Positions 16,211 to 25,230 are shown, numbered from the stretch's first letter. The stretch: DNA of 64,000 bases from Ferdinandcohnia sp036965045 (GCF_036965045.1 NZ_JBALOV010000029.1:39543-103542), one strand, 5' to 3'. The notes: a model not told the origin generated them from the letters alone. Program-made: numbers and translations.

Positions 16211-16804
16211 TTAACTTAGCCATTTCGGCGGTGTATTTTTATCCCAATAAATATCACCTAAAGCATGATGTGTTTGGAACCCATCATGATGTGTATGATA
16301 GTGGAAATTAAACCAAAAGCCATCCTGCGGTGGGTGGTCTTTGCGCACATGAAAGCGAACTATATCCTTCCCACTGGTTTTATCGAAAATATGGAAAATC
16401 TTTTCCCCATTTCCGCCAGACGGTTGTTCTGAAATTTCCAGTTGGTCAAGCTCTTCTGCTGGGTATTGCTCTGCTAATAACTCAATAACACTCTCAATTC
16501 TAGGTAAAATTTCAGTACGGAATTCATCTTCAATAACCGGTCCAATTTTACTTCCGAATTTCTCGAAGGATTTCGTTTCTGCCTGTGTCATTGCATACGT
16601 AACAAAGCTTCTACTGTCATATCCGTAATTCGATTCGAACTCAGAATATAGCTTAGACTCTGCAGCTTGTTCATTTATCGCATTTAACTTACTTGGCTTA
16701 TCCGCATCTGCTTGCTCCATTGTGAGAGCAGGGGGAGGCGCTACCAATCCAAGCGTTAAAATGGAAAATGAAACAACCAATGCTTTTCGCAACCATTTTT
16801 TCAT
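16211..16804 (-). CDS. ypjP: YpjP-like secreted protein
   Basis: A 197-residue protein with an N-terminal signal peptide (KKWLRKALVVSFSILTLGLVAPPPAL). The conserved C-terminal half has GNGEKIFHIFDK, VRFHVRKDHPPQDGFWFNFHYHTHHD and DIYWDKNTPPKWLS, which I recognise as the YpjP family. The His-rich FHYHTHHD stretch could bind metal. Function is unknown. Its position beside thyA and the PPEP-like protease matches the B. subtilis thyB-ypjQ-ypjP region loosely. It contains Pro-Pro pairs (APPPA, HPPQ, TPPK), noted because of the neighbouring protease. Confidence 0.85.
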   Translation of the reverse strand: MKKWLRKALVVSFSILTLGLVAPPPALTMEQADADKPSKLNAINEQAAESKLYSEFESNYGYDSRSFVTYAMTQAETKSFEKFGSKIGPVIEDEFRTEILPRIESVIELLAEQYPAEELDQLEISEQPSGGNGEKIFHIFDKTSGKDIVRFHVRKDHPPQDGFWFNFHYHTHHDGFQTHHALGDIYWDKNTPPKWLS

Positions 16805-16991
16805 AACCTAAACGCCCTTTCAACACATTTAACCATATGCCCATTTTAACACAATCTCACAAAAAGTTTTACTATAAAAATAAGAAAATACAAAAAAATA
16901 AGGATAAATGCCCAGATAGGAAATGAGGGGAAATTCTTCATTTTAAAAACATAAGAATTATTTTGAAAGAATAAAGTTCATAAAATCTTCA

Positions 16992-17019
16992 TTGTTTGAT
17001 AAAATAGGGGTACTATACA
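16992..17019 (+). promoter_or_regulatory. Candidate sigma-A promoter of the 23-aa microprotein gene
   Basis: TTGTTT, 16-base spacer, TATACA, located 23 bases before the ATG and 6 bases before an AAAGGTGG ribosome site. Confidence 0.45.
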
Positions 17020-17041
17020 TATTGAAAGGTGGATTCTGGTT

Positions 17042-17113
17042 ATGGAATGGATTTTTGGGATCGCAAGTGTCGTAACATTAGCTTATTTTATCTTTTGTTG
17101 TGTGAGTGAATAA
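17042..17113 (+). CDS. Candidate 23-aa single-pass membrane microprotein
   Basis: MEWIFGIASVVTLAYFIFCC followed by VSE: one hydrophobic helix with a short acidic tail. The frame has a strong AAAGGTGG ribosome site nine bases before ATG, a plausible promoter and an immediate intrinsic terminator, which together make chance unlikely. It resembles KdpF-type and other small oxidase- or pump-associated subunits in shape only; no kdp genes are near. The partner is unknown. Confidence 0.6.
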   Translation: MEWIFGIASVVTLAYFIFCCVSE

Positions 17114-17116
17114 GAA

Positions 17117-17146
17117 AACCCGCTTTCAAAGCGGGCTTTATTTTTT
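17117..17146 (+). terminator. Terminator after the 23-aa gene
   Basis: AACCCGCTTT / AAAGCGGGCTT stem with a minimal loop and a T-rich tail, four bases after the stop codon. Confidence 0.85.
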
Positions 17147-17160
17147 ATGAAATATGTAAT

Positions 17161-17292
17161 TTAGTTTTTCTTTTTCTTCTTCCTTGACGAATCCACTGCC
17201 ATTCTTCCAGTTTCTTGATTCGTTGTCCCCTGTCCTTCTACATCAGAAGATCCTAATCCAATTGTTGTAGGATCTTTTTTTCGTTTTGCCAT
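17161..17292 (-). CDS. Small basic protein, YuzL-like (43 aa)
   Basis: MAKRKKDPTTIGLGSSDVEG, then QGTTNQETGRMAVDSS and a tail of lysines. GGAGGTGAT lies five bases before the ATG. The MAKRKKDP...GxGSSDVEGQG pattern resembles the YuzL family of tiny Bacillus proteins, from memory. It is very basic at both ends and may bind nucleic acid. Function unknown. Confidence 0.65.
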   Translation of the reverse strand: MAKRKKDPTTIGLGSSDVEGQGTTNQETGRMAVDSSRKKKKKN

Positions 17293-17386
17293 TGCTCATC
17301 ACCTCCGTTATTTAACGTAACCAAAGGGGTGGCAAATTATCCCGCATCATGCACTAAGTCTCCAACAAATTAAGATTTTCATTTGA

Positions 17387-18169
17387 TCAAGAACCTTCCA
17401 CATCAATGATACCAAAATGGAATTTAGCTGATTTTCGTCTAAAAACTGTAAATCCATATTTGTCGAAATATTCACTTTTCCAATGGTCCTTAAGCACTAT
17501 TTTTTGTTTTGCTACTCGTTTTGCTGCTTCGAGTACTTCAGGACTTAATGTGGAATAAATCGCAAAATTGCGGAGTCCCTTAATCCCTTCCGATTCCTCA
17601 ATTGACTCTTCAAACATTGGATCAAAATACACGACATCAAAGCTTTTAGGAGGACAACTCGCTAAATAACTCTCATAGTTCTTATTCTTCACTTCAATTC
17701 GTGCCATAGCCTCATTCATCAACGGAAATCCGGTATCCCAGCTTTTCAACCCGCCTTTTAAAAGGTAAAACAGATATTTATCTCCTTCAAGAGAAACCAC
17801 TTTTCCCTCCTCACCAACGACAAAACTTGCGACAATACTGTCAGAACCAAGGCCTAAGGTGCAATCTAAAATGGTGTTCCCTTTCTCCAAACCTGAAGCC
17901 TGAATGAATGGATCATGTTCACCTTTCATTAATCGCTTCATGCGAAACATTGCGGAATTCGGATGAAAGAAGAGTGGCTCGTCTCCAAGCAGAGGATGTA
18001 TTTCAATCCGATTTTTCCCTACAACAAGGATATCGTCTTCAGTTTGTTCGTGAAGATTGAAAATAGAACGTTTTTTCCTCGGGATATATGTAACTTCAAG
18101 TTCAACAGCGACTTTATGCGCCAATTTGACCAAATCATCATTGGTTCGGCCTGCAGTTGTAACGATCAT
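17387..18169 (-). CDS. ypiP: Class I SAM-dependent methyltransferase, RsmJ-like (YpiP)
   Basis: About 260 residues. SAM-binding motif I is LDCTLGLGSDSIVA, followed by the acidic loop (VSLEGDKYLF) and the catalytic DPMF (YFDPMFEESIEES), which resembles the DPMFP motif of RsmJ, the 16S rRNA m2G1516 methyltransferase. It corresponds by position and size to B. subtilis YpiP, so an rRNA or nucleic-acid substrate is likely but not proven. The start at 18167-18169 follows AGGTGAT; an in-frame ATG six codons upstream contains that SD. Confidence 0.85.
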   Translation of the reverse strand: MIVTTAGRTNDDLVKLAHKVAVELEVTYIPRKKRSIFNLHEQTEDDILVVGKNRIEIHPLLGDEPLFFHPNSAMFRMKRLMKGEHDPFIQASGLEKGNTILDCTLGLGSDSIVASFVVGEEGKVVSLEGDKYLFYLLKGGLKSWDTGFPLMNEAMARIEVKNKNYESYLASCPPKSFDVVYFDPMFEESIEESEGIKGLRNFAIYSTLSPEVLEAAKRVAKQKIVLKDHWKSEYFDKYGFTVFRRKSAKFHFGIIDVEGS

Positions 18170-18185
18170 TTTATCACCTGTTTGC

Positions 18186-18210
18186 AAAAAAAAGATGTCG
18201 TCATGACATC
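18186..18210 (-). terminator. Terminator after brxA
   Basis: GATGTC / GACATC stem followed by eight U on the minus strand. Confidence 0.75.
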
Positions 18211-18212
18211 CT

Positions 18213-18647
18213 TTAGCAATGCTTATTTAACGCGGAAGTAATATTTTCCATAATGCCTTCCATTGAATTTGTTTCAATTTCATGACGTGGAATGAAGTGT
18301 ACAACTTCCTTGCCTTTCAATAAAGCCATTGACGGAGATGATGGTTCATAACCCTCAAAGTACTCTCTCATCTTCGCAGTTGCTTCTTTATCTTGACCAG
18401 CAAATACCGTTACAAGATGATCTGGCTTTTTCTCATTATTTAAAACAGCTTGTGTTACAGCAGGTCTTGCAAGTCCTGCAGCACAACCACACACAGAGTT
18501 TACAACAACTAGTGTAGTCCCTTCTGCTTTGTCCATGAAGTTTTCAACTTCTTCTTCTGTTTGAAGCTCGTTAAAACCCGCTCCCACTAGCTCTTGGCGC
18601 ATCGGTTTTACGATTTGCTTCATATATTCATCATATGCCATTGACAT
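18213..18647 (-). CDS. brxA: Bacilliredoxin BrxA (YphP)
   Basis: A 144-residue thioredoxin-fold protein that removes bacillithiol from S-bacillithiolated proteins. The active site is the unusual CGC motif in VNSVCGCAAGLARPA; other blocks are FAGQDKEATAKMREYF and SPSMALLKGKEVVHFIPRHEIE. It is closer to BrxA (YphP) than to BrxB by sequence and by its position near ypgR and ypgQ. The start MSMAYDEYM follows AGGGAGGGA. It is transcribed toward ypiP and ends in its own terminator. Confidence 0.95.
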   Translation of the reverse strand: MSMAYDEYMKQIVKPMRQELVGAGFNELQTEEEVENFMDKAEGTTLVVVNSVCGCAAGLARPAVTQAVLNNEKKPDHLVTVFAGQDKEATAKMREYFEGYEPSSPSMALLKGKEVVHFIPRHEIETNSMEGIMENITSALNKHC

Positions 18648-18757
18648 ATTAATCCCTCCCTCATTTTTCATAAAATAAGCATACTATTTTGTAGTAGCAA
18701 AATCAATTTTCAAACAATATCAATACCGATTTTTTATGTTTATAATGTAATCAACCT

Positions 18758-19882
18758 TTAGTTTTTTCTACTTTCTGTCATTTGCTTCCAAACGGAACCC
18801 TTTGCTTCCTCGCCACCTTCAATTCGTTCGATAGCCAGTTTAATTTGCATCTTCACTTCAAATTCCGGATCATTTTCTGCCGCTTTAAGGGCATCAAGTG
18901 CTGTTTCATCGCCAACCTCATATAAAAACATAGCAGCACGCCATCTAACTAGCTTACTTGAATCCTTCAACGCCTCACACATCGCAGCAATTGCAGCTGG
19001 GTCCCCGATATCTGACAAACAGTCACCTGCTGTTCTTCTTACTGTAACTGACTTATCTTTTAAAGCCTCGTACAGGTATGGTAGTACAGTAGGCTTTTCA
19101 ATCATACCTAAATAAACAGTTGCTAACCGACGGATTGAAGGCTTTTCATCCTTCAATGCTTTAGCTAATACTGGAATATCATCTTCTTCTGGATCCATTT
19201 GTTCGAGGCTTGCATAGCGCTTTGTCCAATCAGGATCATCAAGCATCTCTGCTGTCACCTTATAGGATTGTCGTTTTTGGACAGTTAGAGCTGATGTTTG
19301 CTCTGAAATTTGTTTTACAATACGGTCTAATCGGTTTTTCGGGTAGGCTGCAGCAAGCTCATCCACAACTTCTTTTCCGATTTCATCATGATTGCCATAA
19401 CGAACACCTTGTTCCTTCCATTCTCGTTCCAATACTACATTTCCTGATTCCTCTTGTGCACGAAGCAACGCATCTCTGAACACATCAGGTAAGCCAAAAC
19501 GGAATTCTTGTTCACCGTCATGAAGCTTGACCTGCATTGGAAGACCTTTATACATTTGCACAAAAACCTTCACTTCACCAAAATGTTCGTCGAGCTTCTG
19601 TCCTTCGTTCTCACCTTCTATCACATCTTCTCCAAAAACCTTACGGACGTTTGGTAAAAGCTCCTGCCAGTCATATCTTGCATTTCTTTCTAGCGCTAAG
19701 AAATCGGCAACATGATAAACACCTTTAATTCCTTCGATTAACATAATTTCTTTAATAAGTGGTGGTGCTTGATCTATGTTGTCTTTTTTATAATTATTGC
19801 TTTTTCCCTTTGGTAGTTCCTCGTCTAATATAATCTTCATTGTATTCGGACTAGGTGTTGGTTCAATTGATTTAATGTTCAT
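18758..19882 (-). CDS. Conserved virulence factor C family protein (YpgR)
   Basis: About 374 residues. The N-terminal ~80 residues (MNIKSIEPTPSPNTMKIILDE) form an Nfu N-terminal-like scaffold domain, followed by a central alpha/beta part and a C-terminal run of HEAT-type repeats (DWTKRYASLEQM, KPSIRRLATVYLG, SVTVRRTAGDCLSD, SKLVRWRAAMFLYE). This layout matches B. subtilis YpgR and S. aureus CvfC. The biochemical role is unclear; the Nfu-like domain hints at Fe-S or redox biology, which fits its place beside brxA. GGAG lies eight bases before the chosen ATG. Confidence 0.88.
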   Translation of the reverse strand: MNIKSIEPTPSPNTMKIILDEELPKGKSNNYKKDNIDQAPPLIKEIMLIEGIKGVYHVADFLALERNARYDWQELLPNVRKVFGEDVIEGENEGQKLDEHFGEVKVFVQMYKGLPMQVKLHDGEQEFRFGLPDVFRDALLRAQEESGNVVLEREWKEQGVRYGNHDEIGKEVVDELAAAYPKNRLDRIVKQISEQTSALTVQKRQSYKVTAEMLDDPDWTKRYASLEQMDPEEDDIPVLAKALKDEKPSIRRLATVYLGMIEKPTVLPYLYEALKDKSVTVRRTAGDCLSDIGDPAAIAAMCEALKDSSKLVRWRAAMFLYEVGDETALDALKAAENDPEFEVKMQIKLAIERIEGGEEAKGSVWKQMTESRKN

Positions 19883-20290
19883 ATCTACCACTCCTTCTCC
19901 TATGAAATCAACTACCGTCATTGTAGCATACGTTTTGCTCTTATATCTATTAAGAGACATTCGTTGATTTTATTCGATTTGTACTATTCTCATTTTTTTT
20001 CTATAGCTTAGTACATCTAGAAGCAACCAGGTTCTTGCTCTTTATCAAACTTGTCTTATTTTAGCGCTTAAGTACTAAATTTCAGCAATATTGTCATAAT
20101 AGCTTAATAATCTAAATATCATAAATGTGTGTTCATCAAAAGGTTGTTTTCGCTTTGTTGTGATAAGGATTAAAATTGTTATTCGTTTTCTATCTTTAAG
20201 TACTAGTTCACTTCCATAGCCTTTTTATCCAACAAACCTTTCGAAAACTAGACTATATTTGCTTTTGCAAACCATCAAGGAGGAACTTCA
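19883..20290. other. 408-base non-coding gap
   Basis: AT-rich divergent intergenic region holding the 5' regions of cvfC and the NlpC/P60 gene. I see no clear -10/-35 pair, riboswitch, repeat or small gene in it. Confidence 0.5.
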
Positions 20291-21325
20291 ATGAAAAAAC
20301 GCTATGGAACAAAAGAAGCCATTGTCGTGACGTCACTTGCAGCTGGCTTTTTCTTTGGTGCCCCATTTGCAGCAGATGCATCTGAAAAGCAAAACCTAGA
20401 TCCCTTACTAGACAAAAACTATCAATTTGATACAAAACAGGAATTACGATATGGCCATACGGGTTATCCGGTTCGATTTCTTCAATTTGAATTACATAAG
20501 CTAAATTTTTATTATGAATCAATTGATGGTCACTATGGCGCATCTACTCAAGAAGCTGTTAAAAGATTTCAAGAATTATATGAAATAAAGATCGATGGTA
20601 TCGCCGGTGAAACAACACTAAAAAAATTAAACGAGGTCATTCTGCAGCCAAAGCCCCCTTTCTATGCTGTTGGAGACGAGGGCCCTGCTGTAAAACAGCT
20701 ACAAACCAAATTGCAAAGATTGAGATTTTATAGTGGTTTGATAGATGGAAAATTCGAATCAGTCACAGAAGCGAGTGTTAAGGCTTACCAGAAGAAATTT
20801 AATTTGGAAGCAAATGGCCTTGCCACAGAAGAGACAATTGACCATATTATGAAAAATAAGAATGTTAGGGGTCTCACGATCAAAAAAGCGAAAGTAGTAA
20901 CGGCACAACCTGTTACAGATTCCAATTCCGTAAGTAATGAGGTACCCGCTGAAACAATGGAAGCACCGCCTGTCGATGCTAGTGTGATTTCAATTGCAAT
21001 GAATTATATCGGGGTTCCCTATGTTTGGGGTGGAACTTCACCAAATGGTTTTGATTGCAGTGGTTTTTTACAATTTGTTTTTGCTCAAAAAGGTGTTAAC
21101 ATTTCACGAACGGTTCCTGGTATTTGGAGCCAGGGGGCAAGTGTGTCTGCACCAAGCGTTGGTGATATTGTCTTTTTTCAAACGTATAAACCAGGTCCGT
21201 CACATGCTGGAATATACCTTGGAAACAATAAATTCATCCACGCTGACTCAACCGATGGTATAAGCATTGATGATATGACGATTAACTACTGGCAATCAAG
21301 ATACTTAGGTGCGAAACGTCTATAA
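20291..21325 (+). CDS. Secreted peptidoglycan endopeptidase (two PG-binding domains + NlpC/P60)
   Basis: A 344-residue cell-wall hydrolase. It has a signal peptide (residues ~1-31, ending ADASEK), two PG_binding_1 domains (~50-115 and ~120-185, each with the YYG/IDGxxG-x-T core), a Ser/Pro-rich linker and a C-terminal NlpC/P60 domain. The catalytic Cys is 256 (FDCSGF), with His in SHAGIYLG and FIHADS. This family cuts D-gamma-Glu-mDAP or equivalent stem-peptide bonds. Unlike LytE/LytF it uses PG-binding repeats rather than LysM. AAGGAGG precedes the ATG; the gene is monocistronic. Confidence 0.92.
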   Translation: MKKRYGTKEAIVVTSLAAGFFFGAPFAADASEKQNLDPLLDKNYQFDTKQELRYGHTGYPVRFLQFELHKLNFYYESIDGHYGASTQEAVKRFQELYEIKIDGIAGETTLKKLNEVILQPKPPFYAVGDEGPAVKQLQTKLQRLRFYSGLIDGKFESVTEASVKAYQKKFNLEANGLATEETIDHIMKNKNVRGLTIKKAKVVTAQPVTDSNSVSNEVPAETMEAPPVDASVISIAMNYIGVPYVWGGTSPNGFDCSGFLQFVFAQKGVNISRTVPGIWSQGASVSAPSVGDIVFFQTYKPGPSHAGIYLGNNKFIHADSTDGISIDDMTINYWQSRYLGAKRL

Positions 21326-21328
21326 AAC

Positions 21329-21355
21329 AAAGGCCCGGTTCTATACCGGGCCTTT
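21329..21355. terminator. Bidirectional terminator, NlpC/P60 gene / yfmR
   Basis: Perfect AAAGGCCCGG / CCGGGCCTTT stem between convergent genes. Confidence 0.9.
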
Positions 21356-21358
21356 CAT

Positions 21359-23245
21359 CTATTCGTTTACCATTTCTGATAATTCTGCCCATCTTTCAAG
21401 TAATTGGTCAAGCACCTCAGTTTCCTTTGCATGGTCATCCATTGCCTGCTGTGCTTTCTGGTAATCACTTCCGGCAGCTTCGATTTCCTTTACAAGTACA
21501 GCAACCTTTTCCTCTTGGGCTTCGATTTTTCCTTCAATTTCATCCCATTCTAGTTGATCCTTGTAGGAAAGTTTCTTCCTCTTAGGCTTAGGTTCTTCTT
21601 TTGTGAAGGTCTTTTCAATTTTTGCCTTCTGGACAGCTTGTGCAGCTTCTACTGAATTCTTCTCGAGATAATCCGAGTAATCACCAAAATAGGTTGAAAT
21701 CTTATGCTCTTCTTCAAAAATTAAGAGCTGATCAGTTACCTTATCCAAGAAGTACCGATCATGTGATACTGTGATGACAACACCTGGGAAGTCCTCTAAA
21801 TAATCCTCTAATACGGTTAAGGTATGGGTATCCAAATCATTTGTCGGCTCATCCAATAATAAAACATTCGGCTCACCCATAATAATTTTCAATAAATACA
21901 ACCGTCTTCTTTCCCCACCAGATAACTTTCGAATTGGTGTACCATGTGTATGCATAGGAAATAGAAACCGTTCTAGCATTTGGGCTGCTGAAATTATTTT
22001 TCCATCGAGTGTATGAATCATTTCGGCAGTTTCTTTAATATACTCAATCATTCGCTTATTAACGTCCATATCCATGCTTTCCTGTGTGTAATATGCAAGC
22101 TTTACAGTTTGCCCAATTTCAATTTCGCCCGTATCCACTGGTACTCTTCCGGCAATGACATTTAATAATGTGGATTTCCCGCTTCCGTTTCGACCCACAA
22201 TTCCAATTCGGTCACCTGGCTTAACAAGCAAGTTCACATCCTTTAAGATTTGCGTTCCATTAAAGCTTTTTGAAACACTTTTTAATTCAATCACCTTTTT
22301 ACCGAGCCTACTACCACCAACCGAAATATCAAGTGTATCGGTGTTTACAATCTTTTTTGCATTCTCTATTTCATCAAAACGTTGAATACGTGCTTTTTGC
22401 TTGGTCGTTCTTGCCTTAGCACCTCGTCGAATCCAAGCAAGTTCACGTCTATATAAATTTTGACGTTTTGATTCAATCGCTTGCTCCTGTTCAATTCGTA
22501 GCGCTTTTGCTTCTAAAAAGCTACTATAGTTACCAGTATAGGTATAGAGATTACCTTCATCAAGCTCGATGATACGGTTTGTTACACGGTCTAAAAAGTA
22601 ACGATCATGGGTGACAACTAATAAGGCACCATTGTATTTAGTAAGATAATCCTCCAGCCATTTGATTGTGTCAAAATCCAAATGGTTTGTTGGCTCATCG
22701 AGAATTAACAAATCTGGAACTTCAATTAAACTTTGAGCTAGAGCCACGCGCTTCTTTTGTCCCCCTGATAATTCCATAACATCTTGTGAAAAATCAGTAA
22801 TTCCTAGTTTTGACAATACTGCTTTTGCATTTGAATTAGCTTCCCATGCATTGGCTGCATCCATTTTTTGTTGTAGGTCATATAGTCTTTCCTGATTTTC
22901 AGTGTTCATCGGTTCTTTTTCAATTCGAATCATCGCTTCCTCGTATTCTTTTAATAATCGAAGAAGTGGTGTGCTTCCTTGAAAGACTTGGTCAAGAACG
23001 GTATTTCCAATTGAAAAATCAGGTTGCTGTGGTAAATAGCTGATTGTATATCCCTTTGAATGAGTGATTTCCCCATGGTCCGCCTCTTCCACACCTGCAA
23101 TGATTTTTAATAGCGTAGATTTGCCTGTACCATTGACACCGATGATACCAATTCGTTGATTATCCGTAATGCTAAACGAGATATCCTCAAACAATGTTTT
23201 TTCGGCATAGCTTTTTGATAGATTTTCAACTGTTAAAAGCATCAT
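21359..23245 (-). CDS. yfmR: ABC-F ATPase, YfmR/Uup type
   Basis: About 628 residues with two ABC domains: Walker A GVNGTGKST and GRNGSGKST; signatures LSGGQKKR and LSGGERRR; LLILDEPTNHLD and VLLLDEPTNDLD. There is a basic linker (RRGAKARTTKQKARIQR) and a C-terminal Glu/Lys-rich coiled coil, the arrangement of YfmR/Uup. These proteins act on the ribosome (in B. subtilis YfmR helps prolong difficult, for example polyproline, translation) and are not transporters. The start overlaps the stop of the upstream HD gene as ATGA, so the two are translationally coupled. Confidence 0.92.
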   Translation of the reverse strand: MMLLTVENLSKSYAEKTLFEDISFSITDNQRIGIIGVNGTGKSTLLKIIAGVEEADHGEITHSKGYTISYLPQQPDFSIGNTVLDQVFQGSTPLLRLLKEYEEAMIRIEKEPMNTENQERLYDLQQKMDAANAWEANSNAKAVLSKLGITDFSQDVMELSGGQKKRVALAQSLIEVPDLLILDEPTNHLDFDTIKWLEDYLTKYNGALLVVTHDRYFLDRVTNRIIELDEGNLYTYTGNYSSFLEAKALRIEQEQAIESKRQNLYRRELAWIRRGAKARTTKQKARIQRFDEIENAKKIVNTDTLDISVGGSRLGKKVIELKSVSKSFNGTQILKDVNLLVKPGDRIGIVGRNGSGKSTLLNVIAGRVPVDTGEIEIGQTVKLAYYTQESMDMDVNKRMIEYIKETAEMIHTLDGKIISAAQMLERFLFPMHTHGTPIRKLSGGERRRLYLLKIIMGEPNVLLLDEPTNDLDTHTLTVLEDYLEDFPGVVITVSHDRYFLDKVTDQLLIFEEEHKISTYFGDYSDYLEKNSVEAAQAVQKAKIEKTFTKEEPKPKRKKLSYKDQLEWDEIEGKIEAQEEKVAVLVKEIEAAGSDYQKAQQAMDDHAKETEVLDQLLERWAELSEMVNE

Positions 23246-23889
23246 AACTGTCCATTCCATTCTTTATAAAATTGATCAAGAAACGCCGTCATAAAGTCAT
23301 GGCGTTCTTGAGCTACTTGTTTTGCTGCGTTCGTATTCAGGGTATCTTTTAATTTGAGTAATTTTTCATAAAAGTGATTAACTGCTGTAGATTTGCCGTT
23401 TCGATATTCTTCCTTTGTCAAATTTTCACGATATGGAAGATCTGGGTCATACATTAAATCACCATGTGCACCGGCGTAAGCAAAGGTTCGTGCAATGCCA
23501 ATTGCTCCAATCGCATCTAAACGGTCAGCATCCTGGACAACCTGTCCTTCAATGGTTGTCATTGGAGGTCGGTTTCCACCCTTAAACGACATGGTTGAGA
23601 TGATTTCGAGTATCTGATCTTGTTCAGATTCGGGTATTTGTAAGGTAAGTAGCCAATCACAAACCTTCTGAAGGCCTTCTTCTTCCGAGTTATTTAATTT
23701 TTCATCTGCAACATCATGTAATAATGCTGCCATTTCAACGATGAATAGATTAGCACTTTCTTTTTCACCAATTTGTATTGCAGCCTTTCTGACTCTTTCG
23801 ATATGCCACCAGTCGTGGCCGCTGCTATCATGCTGCAAAATTTTTTTCACAAAAGTGGTAGTTGCTTCAATGATTTGTTGTTGCTCCAT
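23242..23889 (-). CDS. ypgQ: HD-domain nucleotide pyrophosphohydrolase, YpgQ-like
   Basis: About 215 residues. HD-superfamily residues appear in order: H in HDWWHIERV, HD in ALLHDVADEKL, and D in VQDADRLDAIGAIGIAR. This resembles YpgQ, a metal-dependent dNTP pyrophosphohydrolase, and the YedJ group. GGAGG precedes the ATG at 23887-23889; in-frame codons further upstream lack a ribosome site. It is the first gene of a coupled pair with yfmR (4-base overlap). YpgQ next to YpgR agrees with B. subtilis gene order. Confidence 0.88.
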   Translation of the reverse strand: MEQQQIIEATTTFVKKILQHDSSGHDWWHIERVRKAAIQIGEKESANLFIVEMAALLHDVADEKLNNSEEEGLQKVCDWLLTLQIPESEQDQILEIISTMSFKGGNRPPMTTIEGQVVQDADRLDAIGAIGIARTFAYAGAHGDLMYDPDLPYRENLTKEEYRNGKSTAVNHFYEKLLKLKDTLNTNAAKQVAQERHDFMTAFLDQFYKEWNGQL

Positions 23890-23983
23890 ATTATCCTCCG
23901 CCGACTTCAATATCGTAACCATTGTATCATAAAACGCCCCAACTAATCTGTCGCGCACCATTAAACCTTTGCATAAAATAAAA

Positions 23984-24004
23984 AAGCTAGAGGAACTCCA
24001 GCTT
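23984..24004 (-). terminator. Possible terminator or attenuator upstream of ypgQ
   Basis: 9-bp stem with one mismatch (AAGCTGGAG / CTCTAGCTT) followed by a U-run on the minus strand. It could end the degV transcript 270 bases upstream or attenuate ypgQ. Confidence 0.45.
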
Positions 24005-24025
24005 CGGTGAGAGGTGGTAACAAAT

Positions 24026-24271
24026 ATGTATTTTTTAAATCAGTTAAATCGGGAAATTGGAACAGCATGGTATGGACGGCATGTCGTATTGATTACTTGT
24101 AATCCCAGTACAAATCAATTTCTGCAGCTTCATAAGAGCCTTCACGCTCCGACGGAGCCACCAAATCCAAATTGTGCAGAAGCAATCTCCCAATTTTTAA
24201 GCATTGGTTATAAAATTGCAGCCATTGCTCCCTTATCTCATAATGAGGTGCAATACGTGCTCGTAAAATAA
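24026..24271 (+). CDS. Hypothetical 81-aa protein
   Basis: MYFLNQLNREIGTAWYGRHV... with GAGAGGTGG eight bases before the ATG. The protein is soluble, with two Cys (ITCNPS, NPNCAE) and a Pro-rich middle (HAPTEPPNP). It lies convergent with degV copy 2, five bases from its end, and divergent from ypgQ. I do not recognise it. The good ribosome site and the full-length frame between two genes support it being real. Confidence 0.55.
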   Translation: MYFLNQLNREIGTAWYGRHVVLITCNPSTNQFLQLHKSLHAPTEPPNPNCAEAISQFLSIGYKIAAIAPLSHNEVQYVLVK

Positions 24272-24276
24272 GTTGT

Positions 24277-25122
24277 TCATTTATTCATCCAGCTGATTCC
24301 GATGGTATTTTCACCAGCGTGAACACCAATCGCTACCCCAAGTGGGTAGGCTTCAATTGAAATATGATTAGGTGTAAATCCTCGAATCTGCTCTTTCCAT
24401 TCCTTTGTTTTGGAATCGTCCAAGCCATATAAAATATAGATTTCATCCATTTGATTGTTCTCAACTGCATCCCTAAGATAACCTAGTATTTTACTCGTTG
24501 CCTTATTCTCAGATCGCACCTTTTCTTTAACCGAAAGAGCACCATCGATTATCTGGATGACTGGCTTTATTTGCAGCATACTTCCAAGAAAATATTGAGC
24601 GGTGTTCATTCGTCCACTACGATGTAGCTGTTCTAAACTGCCGATAATTACGTATGTTTCTAGTTTCTCGGCTAAATTAACGATAAGTTTTTCAACTTGA
24701 GTCGAAGTCCCACCTTCATGAATAAGCTTCATCCCTTCCTTCATTAGCTTTGTCATTGGATAGGTTAGAATTTTTGAATCAATAACCGTAACAGGGATAT
24801 TTACTAATTCTGCTGCTTGTCGTGCAGATGAAACGGTCCCACTTAATTTTTCTGAAATATGAATAGAGATAATTTCATCATATTTTTCTTCAAGACTATT
24901 ATATAGTTCCACAAAGCTTCCAATGGAAGGCTGTGATGTCTTAGGTATGGTTTTAGCTGTTTTTAACCGTTCAAAAAATTGGGCAGGTGTAATCGTTACC
25001 CCATCAAGATATTCTTCCTCATCAAAAAAGATTGTCATCGGGATAACGTATATATCCTCATGATTCTTAAGCTCTTTATCTAAGAATGCTGTACTATCTG
25101 TAACCCATGCGATTTTCCCCAT
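24277..25122 (-). CDS. DegV family fatty-acid-binding protein (copy 2)
   Basis: A 281-residue DegV/FakB-type protein: VTDSTAFL, YLDGVTITPAQFF, PKTSQPSIGSF, HISEKLSGTVSSARQAA and GSLEQLHRSGRM. It differs from copy 1 mainly in the C-terminal half, consistent with a different acyl-chain preference, as seen among FakB paralogues. GGAGGCG precedes the ATG. Monocistronic. Confidence 0.9.
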   Translation of the reverse strand: MGKIAWVTDSTAFLDKELKNHEDIYVIPMTIFFDEEEYLDGVTITPAQFFERLKTAKTIPKTSQPSIGSFVELYNSLEEKYDEIISIHISEKLSGTVSSARQAAELVNIPVTVIDSKILTYPMTKLMKEGMKLIHEGGTSTQVEKLIVNLAEKLETYVIIGSLEQLHRSGRMNTAQYFLGSMLQIKPVIQIIDGALSVKEKVRSENKATSKILGYLRDAVENNQMDEIYILYGLDDSKTKEWKEQIRGFTPNHISIEAYPLGVAIGVHAGENTIGISWMNK

Positions 25123-25230
25123 AATTTCGCCTCCTTATAAATCCACTATACCTATTTTACTATATATTAAATAACATTTTTATTAAAAATGAGTAATTAT
25201 CTGAAAATTTAAATCTTTAGTCTTATAAAA

